Source: Galaxea fascicularis
Lineage: Eukaryota > Cnidaria > Anthozoa > Scleractinia > Euphylliidae
Length of the DNA stretch: 64,000 nucleotides
Reading direction: 5' to 3'
Assembly: GCA_948470475.1 (NCBI GenBank)
Contig: OX419337.1
Coordinates: forward strand, 27,482,372-27,546,371
The notes under the pieces were generated by a model. The model saw only the letters and a list, made by a program, of their open reading frames with translations, had not been told where the DNA came from and ran no database searches. Position numbers and translations under genes: made by a program. Positions 46,087 through 58,248 of the stretch are shown in pieces; position 1 is the first letter of the stretch; every line of letters begins with the position of its first letter.

Positions 46087-46205
46087 GGGCCAAGTTGCTC
46101 GAAGCATGGTTAGCGCTAACCAACGTTAAATACCATGACAACCTATAGGTTTTAATGCAACTTAACCAGTGGTTATCGCTAACCATGCTTCGAGCAACTC
46201 AGCCC
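46087..46205. mobile_element. MITE of 119 bp with inverted ends
   Basis: The arms are GGGCCAAGTTGCTCGAAGCA and the complement of the right end GCTTCGAGCAACTCAGCCC, each continuing through GGTTAGCGCTAACCA-like sequence. It lies about 290 bp downstream of COMMD7. Confidence 0.75.
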
Positions 46206-46493
46206 AGGACTTTATCAAAATAACTACTGATTTCTTCAAAAATTTGGAATACACAACAATACAACTCTTTAAGCCCTGACATCAATATGCATATTCCGTT
46301 AACTGTTTTTCTCATATTATTTAAGTACACTACTAGTTCAGAGAATTTGGTTAAACATCAGGACATTTCAAGTTTGATGAGCACTTCCTTTATTCTCATA
46401 ACCTTTGTATTAGCTGAGATGGTGATACTGTAAAGAGAAAGTAGACTCTGATCATTGTTAGCATTTAAAGGGTAAGTAGAGCTACCTACTAAC

Positions 46494-47404
46494 TCAACTG
46501 AAATACTCAAGTGTAGACTTTGCTCTCTCCATTTCATGAAGGAATGAGTAAAATTGTGGAAGAGTCAATTCCATGAACATGTCTTCCTGGACACCACCGC
46601 GATCTATAACCATCTTAAGCTGTAAAAATGTCTGTCCTACAACCTTTAAGTCACTGCTTGCTGCTGTTACGCCAAATTTCCACTCCATGTCCACAAGTTG
46701 ATTCACCATAAAGGTCTGACCAACAACAGAACGTGAAAGAGCAACAAGGTTTGACTTCCATCTATCAGAGATATGAGGAGAGTTCTCAGCTGAGAGACCT
46801 ATGGCATTATAGAAATACATGTTTAGTTGTATCCTCTACCACAAATCATCAGTTATCACAAGCACAATAACAATTCCCTGTTTCTACAATATAATCAATA
46901 AAGACCCTACCCACTGTGGTATGTAAGCATGGTCAACCTTAGCCCCACCCCCACTGCTGATACTGTTTGAGGGAGAGAGAAGCACCTTTACAGAACAAAC
47001 CTTTGAAGCTCCGGGCGTTTGGTGGCTTGTTTAAAAGAAAATCGCCTACCCCTCCCACCTCACTGGTGGGGGGAAGGGGTGGGAGAATCTGTATGGTTTG
47101 ACTTACCAAGATGTTCAAAATCTTCTTTCACTTGAGCAGGAGTTAAGTTGCTTTTTAGAGCACTCTTGAAGAAGCTAAGCAAACTTTTCACAACATTTTT
47201 GAGTGCGTTGGCGCTTAATCCGTGCTCCGAAGCAAAATCGGAAACCTGAGACATGAATCTCGTGCCTTCTTTTGGTGACACAAGGAACGAAAATACAATG
47301 TCAACGAGCTGACAAAACGCCTTTTCGTCGAACTTGTTGAGTGACTTGATATCTGTATACATCTGTTCCTCTGGTGGGACTTTTGCGAAATGAAAAGAGC
47401 TCAT
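46494..47404 (-). CDS. COMMD7: COMM domain-containing protein 7, two coding exons
   Basis: The exons are 47404-47107 and 46798-46494, joined in phase 1 (GTAAGT donor), giving exactly 200 residues, the length of human COMMD7 as I recall it. The N-terminal helical part has DEKAFCQLVDIVFSFLVSPK and LKNVVKSLLSFFK. The C-terminal COMM domain (about 125-200) has VNQLVDMEWKFGVTAASSDL and LTLPQFYSFLHEMERAKS, which is close to the vertebrate COMMD7 sequence. COMMD proteins assemble into the Commander complex (endosomal cargo recycling) and modulate NF-kB; that role is inferred by orthology. It is head to head with SRP14, 159 bp between start codons. Confidence 0.95.
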
Positions 47405-47563
47405 TTTTGGACTGCTACGATCGCAGTGGACCTTCGTGAGTTGAAGTCGGCTAAAGGCTGCATTAGGACAGCGGCAGAACAACGCAAATCTTTTCTGGCC
47501 TGGCTACCTTGGTTTAAGGCCTGGATACTAAGCAGTGACTCACATGTGAAAGAAAAGAAAAAT
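47405..47563. promoter_or_regulatory. Bidirectional promoter of COMMD7 and SRP14
   Basis: 159 bp lie between two outward-facing start codons of well-supported housekeeping genes, so both promoters must lie in or overlap this interval. No TATA box is evident. Confidence 0.6.
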
Positions 47564-49983
47564 ATGGTACTTCTAGATAACGATGGGGTAAGGATTGTAT
47601 CACTTTTTGCTCTGTTATAAAGTCAATTGTAGTGTTGGATCAAGTGAATGACTCGGATGTTATTGTTAGAAAAAAGGACGACATATTTGATTTGAAAACA
47701 TGATGTGTTTTCAAGCGTACAACCGTCAACTTCATTTGTATAAAATTTCCAATATTTGAAGTATCGAAATATGTCTTCTTTTAAAATCAAATTTGTCATC
47801 TGTTTTCTTACAGTTTAGCCAGTCTGTTCCTATCCATATGCTTTCGTAAGCTTTTTTCCATCTTCATTTTATCTGCCGTTATAAATGTACACCATCTCAG
47901 GAGTTATGAAGTAATCAGGAGAATTACACGCGTTCTGTTTGTGTTTTGTTCCAGTTCCTTACCCAACTAACACATTTACTTCAAAAGACGAGGACGTCAG
48001 GATCAGTTAATATCACAATGAAAAGATGTAAGTCTGAGACAAACTTAGGTTTTTATACTTAACACTTTTGTATTTCCCTAAGTCAAACATTACTACTGAT
48101 GATGAATGCCTTTCATAATGCAACAGCTGCTTAAGAAATGGCACATCAAAAAATTAATAATAGATTAAGTAGCATCAGTGATATACAAGTATTGCAACTC
48201 TGCATTAAGTAGGGACTTAATTGTATAACTTCAATGTCTCTTTTTCTGTTTGTTTATTTATTTATTTATTTATTTGTTTATTTTCCAATACAACCTACCC
48301 CTCATGAGGATTATTGGTTGGTCCACTTACAAAGGTCAACCACCTTTAGGCCAGACTATGCCACTTGAGACAATGTCCCCTACTCTTTGCAAATGGTGTG
48401 TGGGTTGTTTAATGCCCCACAGAATGTTCCAGACAACTGTTGGTCTTACATCAGTAAAGTGTCTTCTGTTAAGAGAGAGTGGATTGTTCATTTTACTAAC
48501 ATTTTACTAGTTTATGGACAGCTGTAAGTTGAAGGAAAGTAGCCTTTTTCTGAAGAACCTTTATTGTCAAAAGTCAACTTTCATTACATAGTTGGTACAG
48601 AATGTTTCTTTTTGTTCTTTTAAGCTGTCAAATACCACATCATGTTTGCTTTTATCAGATCATGGCCAGACTAAGCCAAAGCCAAAACCACGAGGTGCAA
48701 AACAAGTACAGAAATTAACATCAGTCGAGCAAGAAGGAGAGAGTAAATGTCTATTTAGAGCAACTAATGGAAAAAAGAAACTAAGTACAGTGGTAAGTTT
48801 GCTCTTGGTCAACTACTTGTAGCTAATGATCCATGGTATTGTGCAAGAAGACTGTAAACAATCACTTTTGTATTACTCCAGAACCAATGATTTTTACTTA
48901 TTTTTTTTGGACTGGTATCAGATGGATAATGATAGCAGACATTAATGCAGTGGTTTTGTTTGAGGCCGGGTGCTGGATGTAATGTCCAGACATAATATCC
49001 AGTTGTTTTGATGTGCAGTGTGCGGTAGTAGCTTCCAGCAGTTAAAACAAAGTAATAACTTGTCTACTTGTTTAACCTGTGAATCTGGCACATGTACTTC
49101 AAAATGTTACCACAAACTCCAGAAAAAAAGAGATTGTAACTGAAACAGGATGCTTATTGTGTCCAGCTCTCTTTGAATACAGTGTCAAAGGATACTACAC
49201 ATAAAGTGTAACTGCTGAGCCTCCAGGCACCATACAGTATATATCTATAGAGAGAAGGCTAATGGCTTCAAGGGACACTATCATATTTGGATAACACCAA
49301 AGAAGTGTTTGCAACAGGGAAATAATGTACTTCAAAGATTTTGCAGTTTTCCTGCAAACTACTTAGAACAATGCAATGTATTAACATTGCTTGTTATTCT
49401 TTGCAGGTCAATGCAAAAGATGTAAATAGGTTTCAAATGGTAAGTCTCAAAGTGTATTATGCTTGGTTGTTTTTAAAGAAAGGCCCACATTTGGTAGCCA
49501 GTCATCAAGAATGAAATACAACTCAAGAAGAATCTTTTTCAACAACAGTTAATTATTATTTGAAGAATACTGTTCCATCAAAGTTGGCAAACAACAGTGT
49601 TCAAAAGTTTCTTGAAAATGGTTATTCTAGTGCTTAGGCACTACTTGGAATGTTTAAGGCCACATATATTGGTTGCCACATGATGATAAATAAATGAATT
49701 AGAACTTGCTTCAGGTTGGCATGTTCAAATTCTTTCTTTCTGTCCCAGATGCCATTGGTTAAGAGGCCATTGTGGTTCATTCTTTCTGTGGAAACTTCAG
49801 ATTTCATCCTTTGGATGATGCAAAAGCAATTTGTCTCTGACACTTAAATCACCAAAAATGAAACTGTTGTTTGTTCTTTTGCAGGCATATGCAAATGTAA
49901 TCAAAGCAAATATGGATAATCTAAAGAAAAGAGACAAGAGAACTGAAAAGAGCAAAGCGAAAAAGTCGAAAGCAACTCAGTAA
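47564..49983 (+). CDS. SRP14: Signal recognition particle 14 kDa protein, five coding exons
   Basis: The exons are 47564-47587, 47955-48027, 48659-48792, 49407-49439 and 49885-49983, with consensus GTAAG-type donors, giving 120 residues. SRP14 pairs with SRP9 to bind the Alu domain of 7SL RNA and slows elongation while ribosomes dock at the ER. Diagnostic stretches: MVLLDNDG then FLTQLTHLLQKTRTSGSVNI, KCLFRATNGKKKLSTV, DVNRFQMAYANVIKANMDNL and a Lys-rich tail (KKRDKRTEKSKAKKSK). The Ala-rich extension of the primate protein is absent, as expected outside primates. Confidence 0.96.
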
Positions 49984-51409
49984 AATGATAGTGAAATGTT
50001 ATTGTTATTATAATGTATACTCTATTTTGTAACATAAAACCTGCATCGTAAGGTGAATGATTACCCTGTCAAAGGGCACTGTTCTTGTATTGAGTACACC
50101 ATTGAAAGGTTTTACTTTGCTTCAATGTTTTCTTGTTAAATTTTGAAATCATTTTACCATTAGCATTATTTAAGACATTATTTCTTTAAATACTATTGAG
50201 GCAATCACATCCCCTCCCCCTTCCCCCTAAAATAAAATGATTAAAGGCAAGCAGTGAGGCAAGGTAACCAACTACTGGTTCATCATACAGTTACTGAACA
50301 CATTCCCTTTCTTTTCTTCTTTTCTCATTAATGACTCAAGTCTCATTACATATTCTTGGCACAGCTGTATATGTGTCAGTTTTGATGGAATTGAATTGTG
50401 CATTTCAAATACTGTAAATCAAATTAGTGGTATCAATAAAATGACAGGAAGATGTGATTCATACAGTGGCTTAATATCTTTCTTGCTGTTACAGAATCTT
50501 CAATTTCTATCTCATTTTTATTCTCCTTGCTTTCCGCACATATTTCTTTTATCACAAGTTGAGAAAATTTGTGTAATTCTTAAGGCAACTCATCTCTGGT
50601 GATCATTTCCGATATTCTCATATCCTACATACCACAGTAATTATATGCTTTGTGAATTGGGAATATTGTAAGGTGAAGGTACATGCTGATCACTTTGGGA
50701 CTCTTAGGGTGTCTTTCTTGTGAACACAAGGTATGCAAGCTGTCACAGAATTGTTTTGACTGACATGTCAGACTTTCAGAACATGTGAAGGAAATGCCAA
50801 ATTTTCAAAGTTTTTGTAAAATCTGCCCATTGAACTAAGTCCATGTCTTCACACAAAAGTTATAAATCATGTGTCTAAAGTTGATGGGTTTTACAATTTT
50901 TATAGCCGTGCTTGCTCTTGCACCCACCTCTAAAACAATGGGTACATTTAACAAAATGCTGGGAGTGGGGGGGGGGAAGGTGGTCATTCTTCTGATGGTG
51001 TACCTTACCAGGAATAAGCTCTGTAGCTTAGTTCCCTGTAAGATATAAACTGTGCTGAGGGGACCAAAACACATTCAACTGTTGGGGAAGAGAGGGAAAT
51101 GAGTGAAGGGACTTGCCTATAAACTCACATCCCATTCAACATCTAATATATCTGGTAGTATTCCTGTTTGTAACTGGTCAGTTCCTCTTGTGGAAATGGG
51201 GAATAAGGGGCATTGGATTTTAATAAGAGCAAGTTACAGTCTGATAAGTTTGCATTCTGTCTGTAAAAAGCTTTAATTTATTACTGATCCTGTTCCAAGT
51301 AACAACATCTAAGGTTATTTAAAATAAACATCTTACTCTTCTAGCAAATATACATCTTAATGTGATAATACATTATTTGCAAAACCTGTGCTGTAGTGCT
51401 TTCCTTGAC
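49984..51409. other. Intergenic sequence downstream of SRP14
   Basis: The SRP14 3' UTR occupies the start. No gene, RNA or clear transposon is seen; a G-run lies at about 50969-50978. Confidence 0.4.
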
Positions 51410-51956
51410 CCTTTAATCTCCAATATCAACCTGTATATTCTCCTTAAAGGTCTCACATATTTCATACTTAACATGTAGGGAGAATTTGTAGAAATGTTAA
51501 TTCAACTGATCTCTAACTTGCAATCAGGCTCTATTTTCGTTTTGACGCTAAACCTTTCCCATGGGAAAGACAAAACGAAATTGTAACGAGGGCCGATGTA
51601 AGACGTAAAAGCAATGGTATATTGGGCCTGATTGCAGGTTAACTGATCCCTGGCAATCATCATTTTCTGTATTTATCACACCCTGTATTATTGACAGACT
51701 AGTGATGTAGTAAGGATGTTGATCACTATTGGGATGTGTAGGGTTAACCCTTTAAGCCACAAGATCAAAATTTAAATTCTCATTTGTTGCCCCTAAACAT
51801 TTCTTATAGAAGTGGTGGGGAGAAGTTGTCAAAAAAATCATGCAAATCCATCTTGTGTGATACTGTCCTGTCCTAAATTCTCATGACCACTCTGTTTTGT
51901 AAGGCATTGAAATTACAAGGAGAATTGTGATGCTGATCACTCTCTGAAAGGGTTAA
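51410..51956. repeat. Two adjacent copies of dispersed family A, one carrying a nested MITE
   Basis: The first copy (about 51410-51740) begins CCCTTTAATCTCCAATATC and ends TTGATCACTATTGGGATG. The second (about 51745-51956) begins AACCCTTTAAGCCACAAG and ends GATGCTGATCACTCTCTG. The first is interrupted by the MITE at 51515-51640. Confidence 0.6.
51515..51640. mobile_element. MITE of 126 bp with near-perfect 11-bp flanking repeats
   Basis: The inverted ends are AACTTGCAATCAGGC and GCCTGATTGCAGGTT. AACTGATCTCT (51504-51514) and AACTGATCCCT (51641-51651) flank it and probably represent the target duplication. Confidence 0.75.
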
Positions 51957-52354
51957 GGTCCTCATTGTACTGAAACTCTTGATCTTATTGCATGACAACC
52001 TAGATTACATGTAGGTAACAGGATTTTTTTTGTTACAGCAACAGTCTAAGACAAGCTACATAGAACTGGCAACCTACATTAAGTTACCCTGAAATGAAGT
52101 TAGTGTTCCTGTACAAATGGAACTTTTGGTATTCATTGTACTCATAATCCTGATCTTGGTTGGAAATTGTCTCTGTGTATTTATAATACGCAAACTGTTG
52201 TTCAAGTCTCTGCTACTATGTTATCTTTGCAAGACAGTTGTTTCTGATGGCAGTGGTGAGCACTTTCTTCCATTTTTCCCATCCACAAATGTGATATAGT
52301 TAACATAGCTGGCAAAGCAAAGAAAAAATGCATGTCGTAACTTTCAATTTAACA

Positions 52355-52760
52355 CTTCTGAATAATACAATGTTGTGCAAGGTGGTTCTGCCCTTTAAAT
52401 CTTTTGACAACAATCTCAACCGTAATAATTTAAAGGAAACTTACTAAGCAGTACTTCCCTGTGGTGCTATTTATTATGCTGTACAAGGTGGTTCTTGCTT
52501 TCAAGTCGGTGGATGAAATCTTTAAGTGTGACCATGCAAATGAAAGCTACTGAAAAGTATTTACTTGTAGTGCTCTTTGTTGTGCTCTCAAGATGGTTCT
52601 AAATTTTGAGTCTGCACAAAATCCTTTTTGAAGTGTGACCATTTATAATAGATTAAAACTTCTGAGTAGTATTCTTGTGGTATGTACATGCTGCAGAAGG
52701 TGTTCTAACATATGAGTCTTGAGATGAAAGCATGACCATTCAATTTTTTTTGTTTAGGTG
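52355..52760. repeat. Degenerate ~100-130 bp tandem repeat 3' of the FN3-NYN gene
   Basis: Several copies share GTGCAAGGTGGTTCT, TACAAGGTGGTTCTT, TCAAGATGGTTCTAA and CAGAAGGTGTTCTAA together with AAGTGTGACCAT and a preceding ACTTCTGA/GCTACTGA segment. A further copy lies at about 53220-53310 in the last intron. The plus-strand frame at 52117-52299 upstream is not supported. Confidence 0.5.
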
Positions 52761-52794
52761 GTTCTGAAAACTGGTTATCCTTCTAAGATGTAAC

Positions 52795-55700
52795 TTACTT
52801 GTCCAAGTAGTGGATTGTCAACTTATCAGGATGTCTTCCAGCAAGTTTGATCCACTCGCTGCTCAAGCTGTGTTTCCATGAATACACTTCAACATTCCAC
52901 CCTCTTTCCAGAGCCGTCATTGCACATCTTGGGAAACTTGTGTGACATTCTGACTTGCCTTTCATACCATCTCCAGTTGCTAGTACCAGGACCCCAGGGG
53001 ACAGTTCACACAAGGCCTTATAAGTGAAGCAACACAGTGTTGTATCAGTAAGGTCTGGTATCACACAATGCCAAACACTTTTATTGATTTTGTATGTATT
53101 ACCTGATTTTAGGTATTATGGCCTGTTTCAACTGGCTAATGAAATTTTTACAGAACTACCATTGATACAGCTTTGTCAAAAAAATAAATATATGTTGTAT
53201 GAAAAAACCCTGGGGACCTGAAATGAAAGCTTCTGCATAGTACGTTCCTGTGATATGGTTCATTATATGAAGCTGGACAAAGTTGTTCTGTCTTGTGCAG
53301 GGAACCGCAAAAATTTCAGACCCTTCAAAGCCTTCTTCCAGCTCAACCTCGGTGTAAGAACCTGTGAAACTCATGAATGACGTGAAACAAAGGCAACAAA
53401 AGGTTAAAACAACAGCCTACAGCAAAACAATAGCTCACAAAACAGAAAACATCGTCAGGTTCTTACACCAAGGTAAACCCCTTATTCCGATTGTGACTTA
53501 TGCTCAAAGCATAAGTCACAACCAGGAGGTAGTTTCAATAGTTACATTTAAAGATATCTCTATTTCTACATGAAACCATCAAATTACATACTGTATGTAT
53601 ACCTACATACGGGGATGACCAAAAACCTTGGAAAATGTTTGAATATGTTTTAAAACCTTGATAGTTATTTATCTGTCCATGAATGCTTCAGTGACATATA
53701 CCATCATACATAGATTACCCACCTTGTATATCCACAAGTGAAGACCCTCATCCACTCTTTGCTCGTCTTTTCCTCTCCTGTCTTCCAAGTCAACTATATA
53801 TCCCAAGCGCCTATTCACAAAAACAGAGTATGTGTGTTGAAAAACTCAGATTGATATTGGGACCAAAATGTAATGCACAAGATTTTCAGATTTAGGAAGT
53901 CAAGAGCTCTTCGCCCCACCCCATTCTTAAAAATTCTGGTGTCATTTTATCTTTCTCCTCCACTAACTGCCCTCCCCCTTCTTTTCTTGGTCCCTTCAGA
54001 TGTCCTTCCCTAAGAATTGCCCCTAATCAAGTGCACCAGTGTTAGTCAACAGGTGAGGGCCACTTGATTTTAACCTGTGGTAAGGAGAAAGTACAAATAT
54101 TAATGGCATCAACTAAACAGCAACTCTTTACCAGTTCCTTGTTTACCTGTAAACATCCCAGACATGCTCAGTCGCAGGAGGACTAGATCCACAAGCAAAC
54201 CCTCTGATCTTTGTCCTTTCCTTTTCAAGAATCCTGACAAGATTTTGGAGCTTGACCCGCACATGTCGCTTGCGATCTCCTGCATTGACCATGCTTGCAC
54301 ATTCTTGTGCACCAATGTAAATATTGCTGTTGTCAATGGCAACAATTAATCTGTCCTGACAGAATGATGAGGAGTGATCCCTAAGATCTGTTGACATCTC
54401 CTGACTACTGAAACATAATTGTGAGTCAGACGTCTCATCACATCTTACTGAAGAACTTTGTGAAAGGTCCACACCTTTGCTTGCTGCTTCCAAAGTTTCA
54501 ACAGAGCAAACTGAAAGTGAGTGATCTATTAACCTTCTTGCATCATTTGTTTGTGCAGAATTTGACAAATTCACGTTTTGTTCATATAATTGAATTACAT
54601 CCTTGACTATTCCATTCTGCAGTCCAGGCTCATGTTCTCTCGTGTCGTAGTTATTCAACAGGGGTTGACGATTTGACAGGTTTTCAGCTTGGGTGTGTGT
54701 TATGCAAGGTGTTTCGATCTGTCCAGTGGGCATTTGAAAAGCAACTTGATCTGTAGGGGGAACACCTTTTGTTTTATCACAAACTGAATGAATTGTGTAC
54801 ATGTTTGGGGAGAGGAAATCTGCAAACACAAACTGGTTTTGTTGACTGGTGATTTCCACTTTGCTGGGTACTATTTCAAGGTATTGTGATTCTGCCTCAT
54901 TAACTTGTGAGCTCATCAATGGATCTTTTCCAATGGCAGGTGGTCTTTCTGATGCCAAGGCAATGTTACTGTACATTTCTTCATCTGCAGTAGTCACAAA
55001 CTGTGGCAGTTCAAATGCAGAGCCACCAGATAGGTCAGTACACTGAATATACCTTGAAAACAAAACAACAATGAAATGTATTGTGCCATGTTTATAATCT
55101 TTCTTTCAAGGGTGGCCCTTGGCATTTGTGAGATCAGAAGTTTGTAGAAATATGGAAGCTTGGCAGCAAATTATTCATTTGCATGATCACATTATTTTTT
55201 GATAGCAAAAGTGCAATGTGTCAAGAGTAGGGGTGGGGAGGAGGAGAACGGGGCATTAAACTTCCTGCCTCCCGTCCCCCTCCTCCCCCTTCACTAAAAG
55301 GGAACTAGATAAGAGATAAGACAACATCTCCAGGATTAAGTGAGAATGTGTTGTTGACAATGTATGATCTCATCATGGATTTTAAAAGTCAATTTCTAGT
55401 AAAGTCAAAAAGTGCCTACTTATAATGGCCAGCAGCAAAATACCTCCATATAAAAACAAGTGAGATGGCCAGTACTCCAGCAATCATTCCAAGGAAGAAC
55501 ATGTAGGTTGGTACAACAATGACTTTGAATATGGTCACCCCAGAATGGATCACTGTTGTAGTGTTGTCACCTGAAATTAAGATAAATCCACCTTAATTGA
55601 ATGCTTTAACAGCTGGCTGGTCTGAATGTGAGTAGCTATCCAAGTACCACCACCCCCTTCCACAGGAATACCATTACTTTGTGGGAGAAACAAATCCATC

Positions 55701-58191
55701 AAGGCTGAGGGAAAGTGGTTTTGAATGAGCATATCCAATACCACACTGGTGGCTGGCCCAAAGATCGCTTATAAGTTGATGAATGTTTTCCAATGCTGAC
55801 GTGCATTATGATGTAGCCTCTAGTCTTGAGATCCATTATCCATCTGTCATCATTTAATTTATCAGTATTCACCAGAACATCTTAAACCCATTGAGGGCTT
55901 GCCAATGCAACTTACCATCTCCCAAGGTCTTCACCAAAGCAAGTCTGGAAAATGGAGAGCAAGACCCAGGAGAGAAGCCACATGCCCTCAACTTAACCTC
56001 ATACCATGACCATGGCTTGAGACGCTTCGCTATATACATCACATCTATGCCAGAATACTCTAGTTGTGTGTCAATGTACAGCTCATAGTGATTTATCTCA
56101 ACTTTGTTTGAGTTAACACGACACCATGTGATGCGCATCTCTGTTGCACTGAGTGCTGTGACATTTGGGACAACTGGCCTCTCAGGGGATCTCACACCTA
56201 AAAACAGGCAGCTAGTAGTTAAGTGCAAATTATGCATGAATAGAGTTAACACAGTTCATTCTGTATGCGCCAATTACAGCTGACATTCTTCATTTTGACA
56301 TCTAATCCGATTTTTCTGTTCTTTTTCTTTCTTTTTACATGGTGCAAATCTTAGACTTGGCCTTATCACATAATTGCCCTTATGGCCACAGAGGAGAACT
56401 CAAAATAATTTTGGGCAGGAGTGTGCCCTCCCCTCCACAAGCTGACAAATCCTAGCAAGTTGGTCAAATTTTCATTCTGATATTTCCTGTACTGTTCCTG
56501 TTTATGCCTTTAACTGCACTGTGTTGATAACAAAGTTGTTGATGCATGCAAGGTTCAAAGTTGGAGCCTAAAAAAAGTACAGTGAAGATAGAGATAACAT
56601 TTCCTGACCAATCGTACAGAATTGCCTGTAGGGCACCTTGGTATCCTGTTTATCGTACTACTGTTGACAGTTTCAAGGCTTCAGATTGGATACCTATATG
56701 CTACATTTCCATAGCATATCTCCACAAAGGGAAAAACCCCCAATGAGGCCAAAACAGAAGGCATTAGGACTTTCATCATTTGAGGGTGGGATGTGGGGGG
56801 GGGGGGGGGGGAATCTGTTAAGCCTGGGAACAAAGCAATAAATGGCCAAATGAGAGCTGAGGGCTGTAGTTTTAAGCGAGTAGATTTTCATTTGGGGAGG
56901 GGAAAGTGGGGATGGATATGTTGGTTATGCAAATTAGTGTACATCCCAATGCAGACTTGCCACAACAAATTAAAATATGAATTTGGGCATCCCAAGGTTT
57001 AGGATTTTTATTATTTTGAACCATTCACTCTGACAAATGCTCAGAGGAAGGCAAATTAAAATTCAGAATATCAAGAAACAAACTGCTATCATGACAGCTT
57101 TCAACTTGATGGTACGAGAAACCATACCACATGAAATTAGATTCTTATGGTAATGTGCGAGGGCTTAACATTTCCCAGATTTCCTCTGGTGCAGAGGCCA
57201 CGCACAGCTGACATCAGATGACGCATCAATCAGACAATGTAGGAAATTTGCCAAATCAATCCTGATGGGTATCAAAATCTTTTCGGGATTCGGTAAATCT
57301 TAGTTAACATGGTTTGGATCTATTTAAGATTGCTGTCGGGAAAACTAAGATATTCAAACTATAGTTGACGATTTCCCGGATGTTTACACGCCTTCTACTA
57401 TGCATTTTTTACTTAATTCTTTAATCACTTTTACATTGTTTGGCATAATATTGTCATCACATTGTTACTTTTAAGCTGTTGTAGGTATATTGCAGTCACA
57501 AGTATATGTATAACATGATAAGATAACTTTGCTCTTAGGCTAATTAATAAATGTGTTACGAAACTCTCCAGGTTGAAGAGTAGTCGTCAAACTTCAAGCA
57601 CACAATAAATTCCTTTTGTGATTTCTGTGGACGAAATATATAAGCTTAAGCTAAGTGAAACATGCTCGGTCGATTAAATGCTATTGTGCTATATTTGTCT
57701 CCTATACCATTGTTCTTCCGTCTAATCAGTTTCAACAGATGGAAATTTCTCAAAATTTTCCTTGAACTGGTTGAACGCTGGTGTCACGACAGAAAGTTAC
57801 TTTCAAGGGAGAAAGGAATGCAACCCTCACGTGACGACGTTGATTATTGTCGTTATATCTGAACCAAAATGAACATTAAATGAAACAATGTTCAGTTTCA
57901 CATAATTCAGTCTCTAGCAGGACAGAAGTTGAATTGCGGACAATAAACTAAAGCTTGCAAATCCAGATTTGCGGCCGAAGCCAATACTGAAGAAGTCACC
58001 CCAGGATTCTAATTTATACAGAAAAGGTGTAAAATTATTATTTTTGCGTCTGAACACAGGAACTACTACACTGCAACACGCTAACAAAAAAGTAAAATAC
58101 AACGATTTTGTTTCTCACCTGTAACCTTGCCTTGCTGAGCAACGAAAATGCTGAGTAAACAGTGTAAACTATAAAGCACCAGCATAAACAT
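52795..58191 (-). CDS. Signal peptide - FN3 - transmembrane - NYN/PIN-like nuclease domain protein, six exons
   Basis: Exons: 58191-58119, 56197-55916, 55570-55444, 55052-54147, 53810-53723, 53016-52795; all phases agree, 565 residues. Residues 1-19 form a signal peptide (MFMLVLYSLHCLLSIFVAQ). Residues about 28-115 are a fibronectin type III domain (PVVPNVTALSATEMRITWC, YEVKLRACG). A single helix spans about 135-160 (VIVVPTYMFFLGMIAGVLAI). The tail (161-390) is Ser/Thr-rich with tyrosine motifs EEMYSNIAL (Y188) and ESQYLEIV (Y218). Residues about 395-565 form a NYN (LabA-like PIN) domain with conserved acidic sites in IDNSN (D401), VDEGL (D483) and LATGDG (D508), so RNase activity is plausible. 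In this topology the nuclease faces the cytosol. The last exon acceptor (ATAAG) is weak, and the stop overlaps a good donor (CAA|GTAAGT), so a longer isoform is possible. Confidence 0.8.
53347..53521. repeat. Small inverted repeats in the last intron of the FN3-NYN gene
   Basis: CCTCGGTGTAAGAACCTG (53347-53364) is inverted at 53456-53473, giving a MITE-like unit of about 127 bp. A separate hairpin with 13-nt arms (TTGTGACTTATGC) lies at 53491-53521. Confidence 0.6.
56198..58118. other. First intron of the FN3-NYN gene
   Basis: No extra exon was recognised in this 1.9-kb intron. A G-run of about 17 lies at about 56793-56811. Short frames on both strands match nothing known. Confidence 0.4.
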
Positions 58192-58224
58192 AATTCTCTC
58201 TAAAACGCGTCACTGCAGTCTGGG

Positions 58225-58248
58225 GTAAAATACGGGCTCGTATTTTAC
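58225..58248. promoter_or_regulatory. Perfect palindrome just upstream of the FN3-NYN gene start
   Basis: GTAAAATACG at 58225-58234 is repeated in inverted form at 58239-58248 around a 4-nt spacer, 34 bp before the start codon. It could be a dimeric protein-binding site or a hairpin in the 5' leader; no function is known. Confidence 0.35.

Noticed and set aside
52117..52299. Small plus-strand membrane protein
   Set aside because: A short hydrophobic frame in repeat-rich DNA with no homologue I know and no supporting splice or promoter signal.
53156..53374. Possible extra exon of the FN3-NYN gene
   Set aside because: Overlaps the degenerate tandem repeat seen at 52355-52760 and is not needed for a continuous NYN domain.
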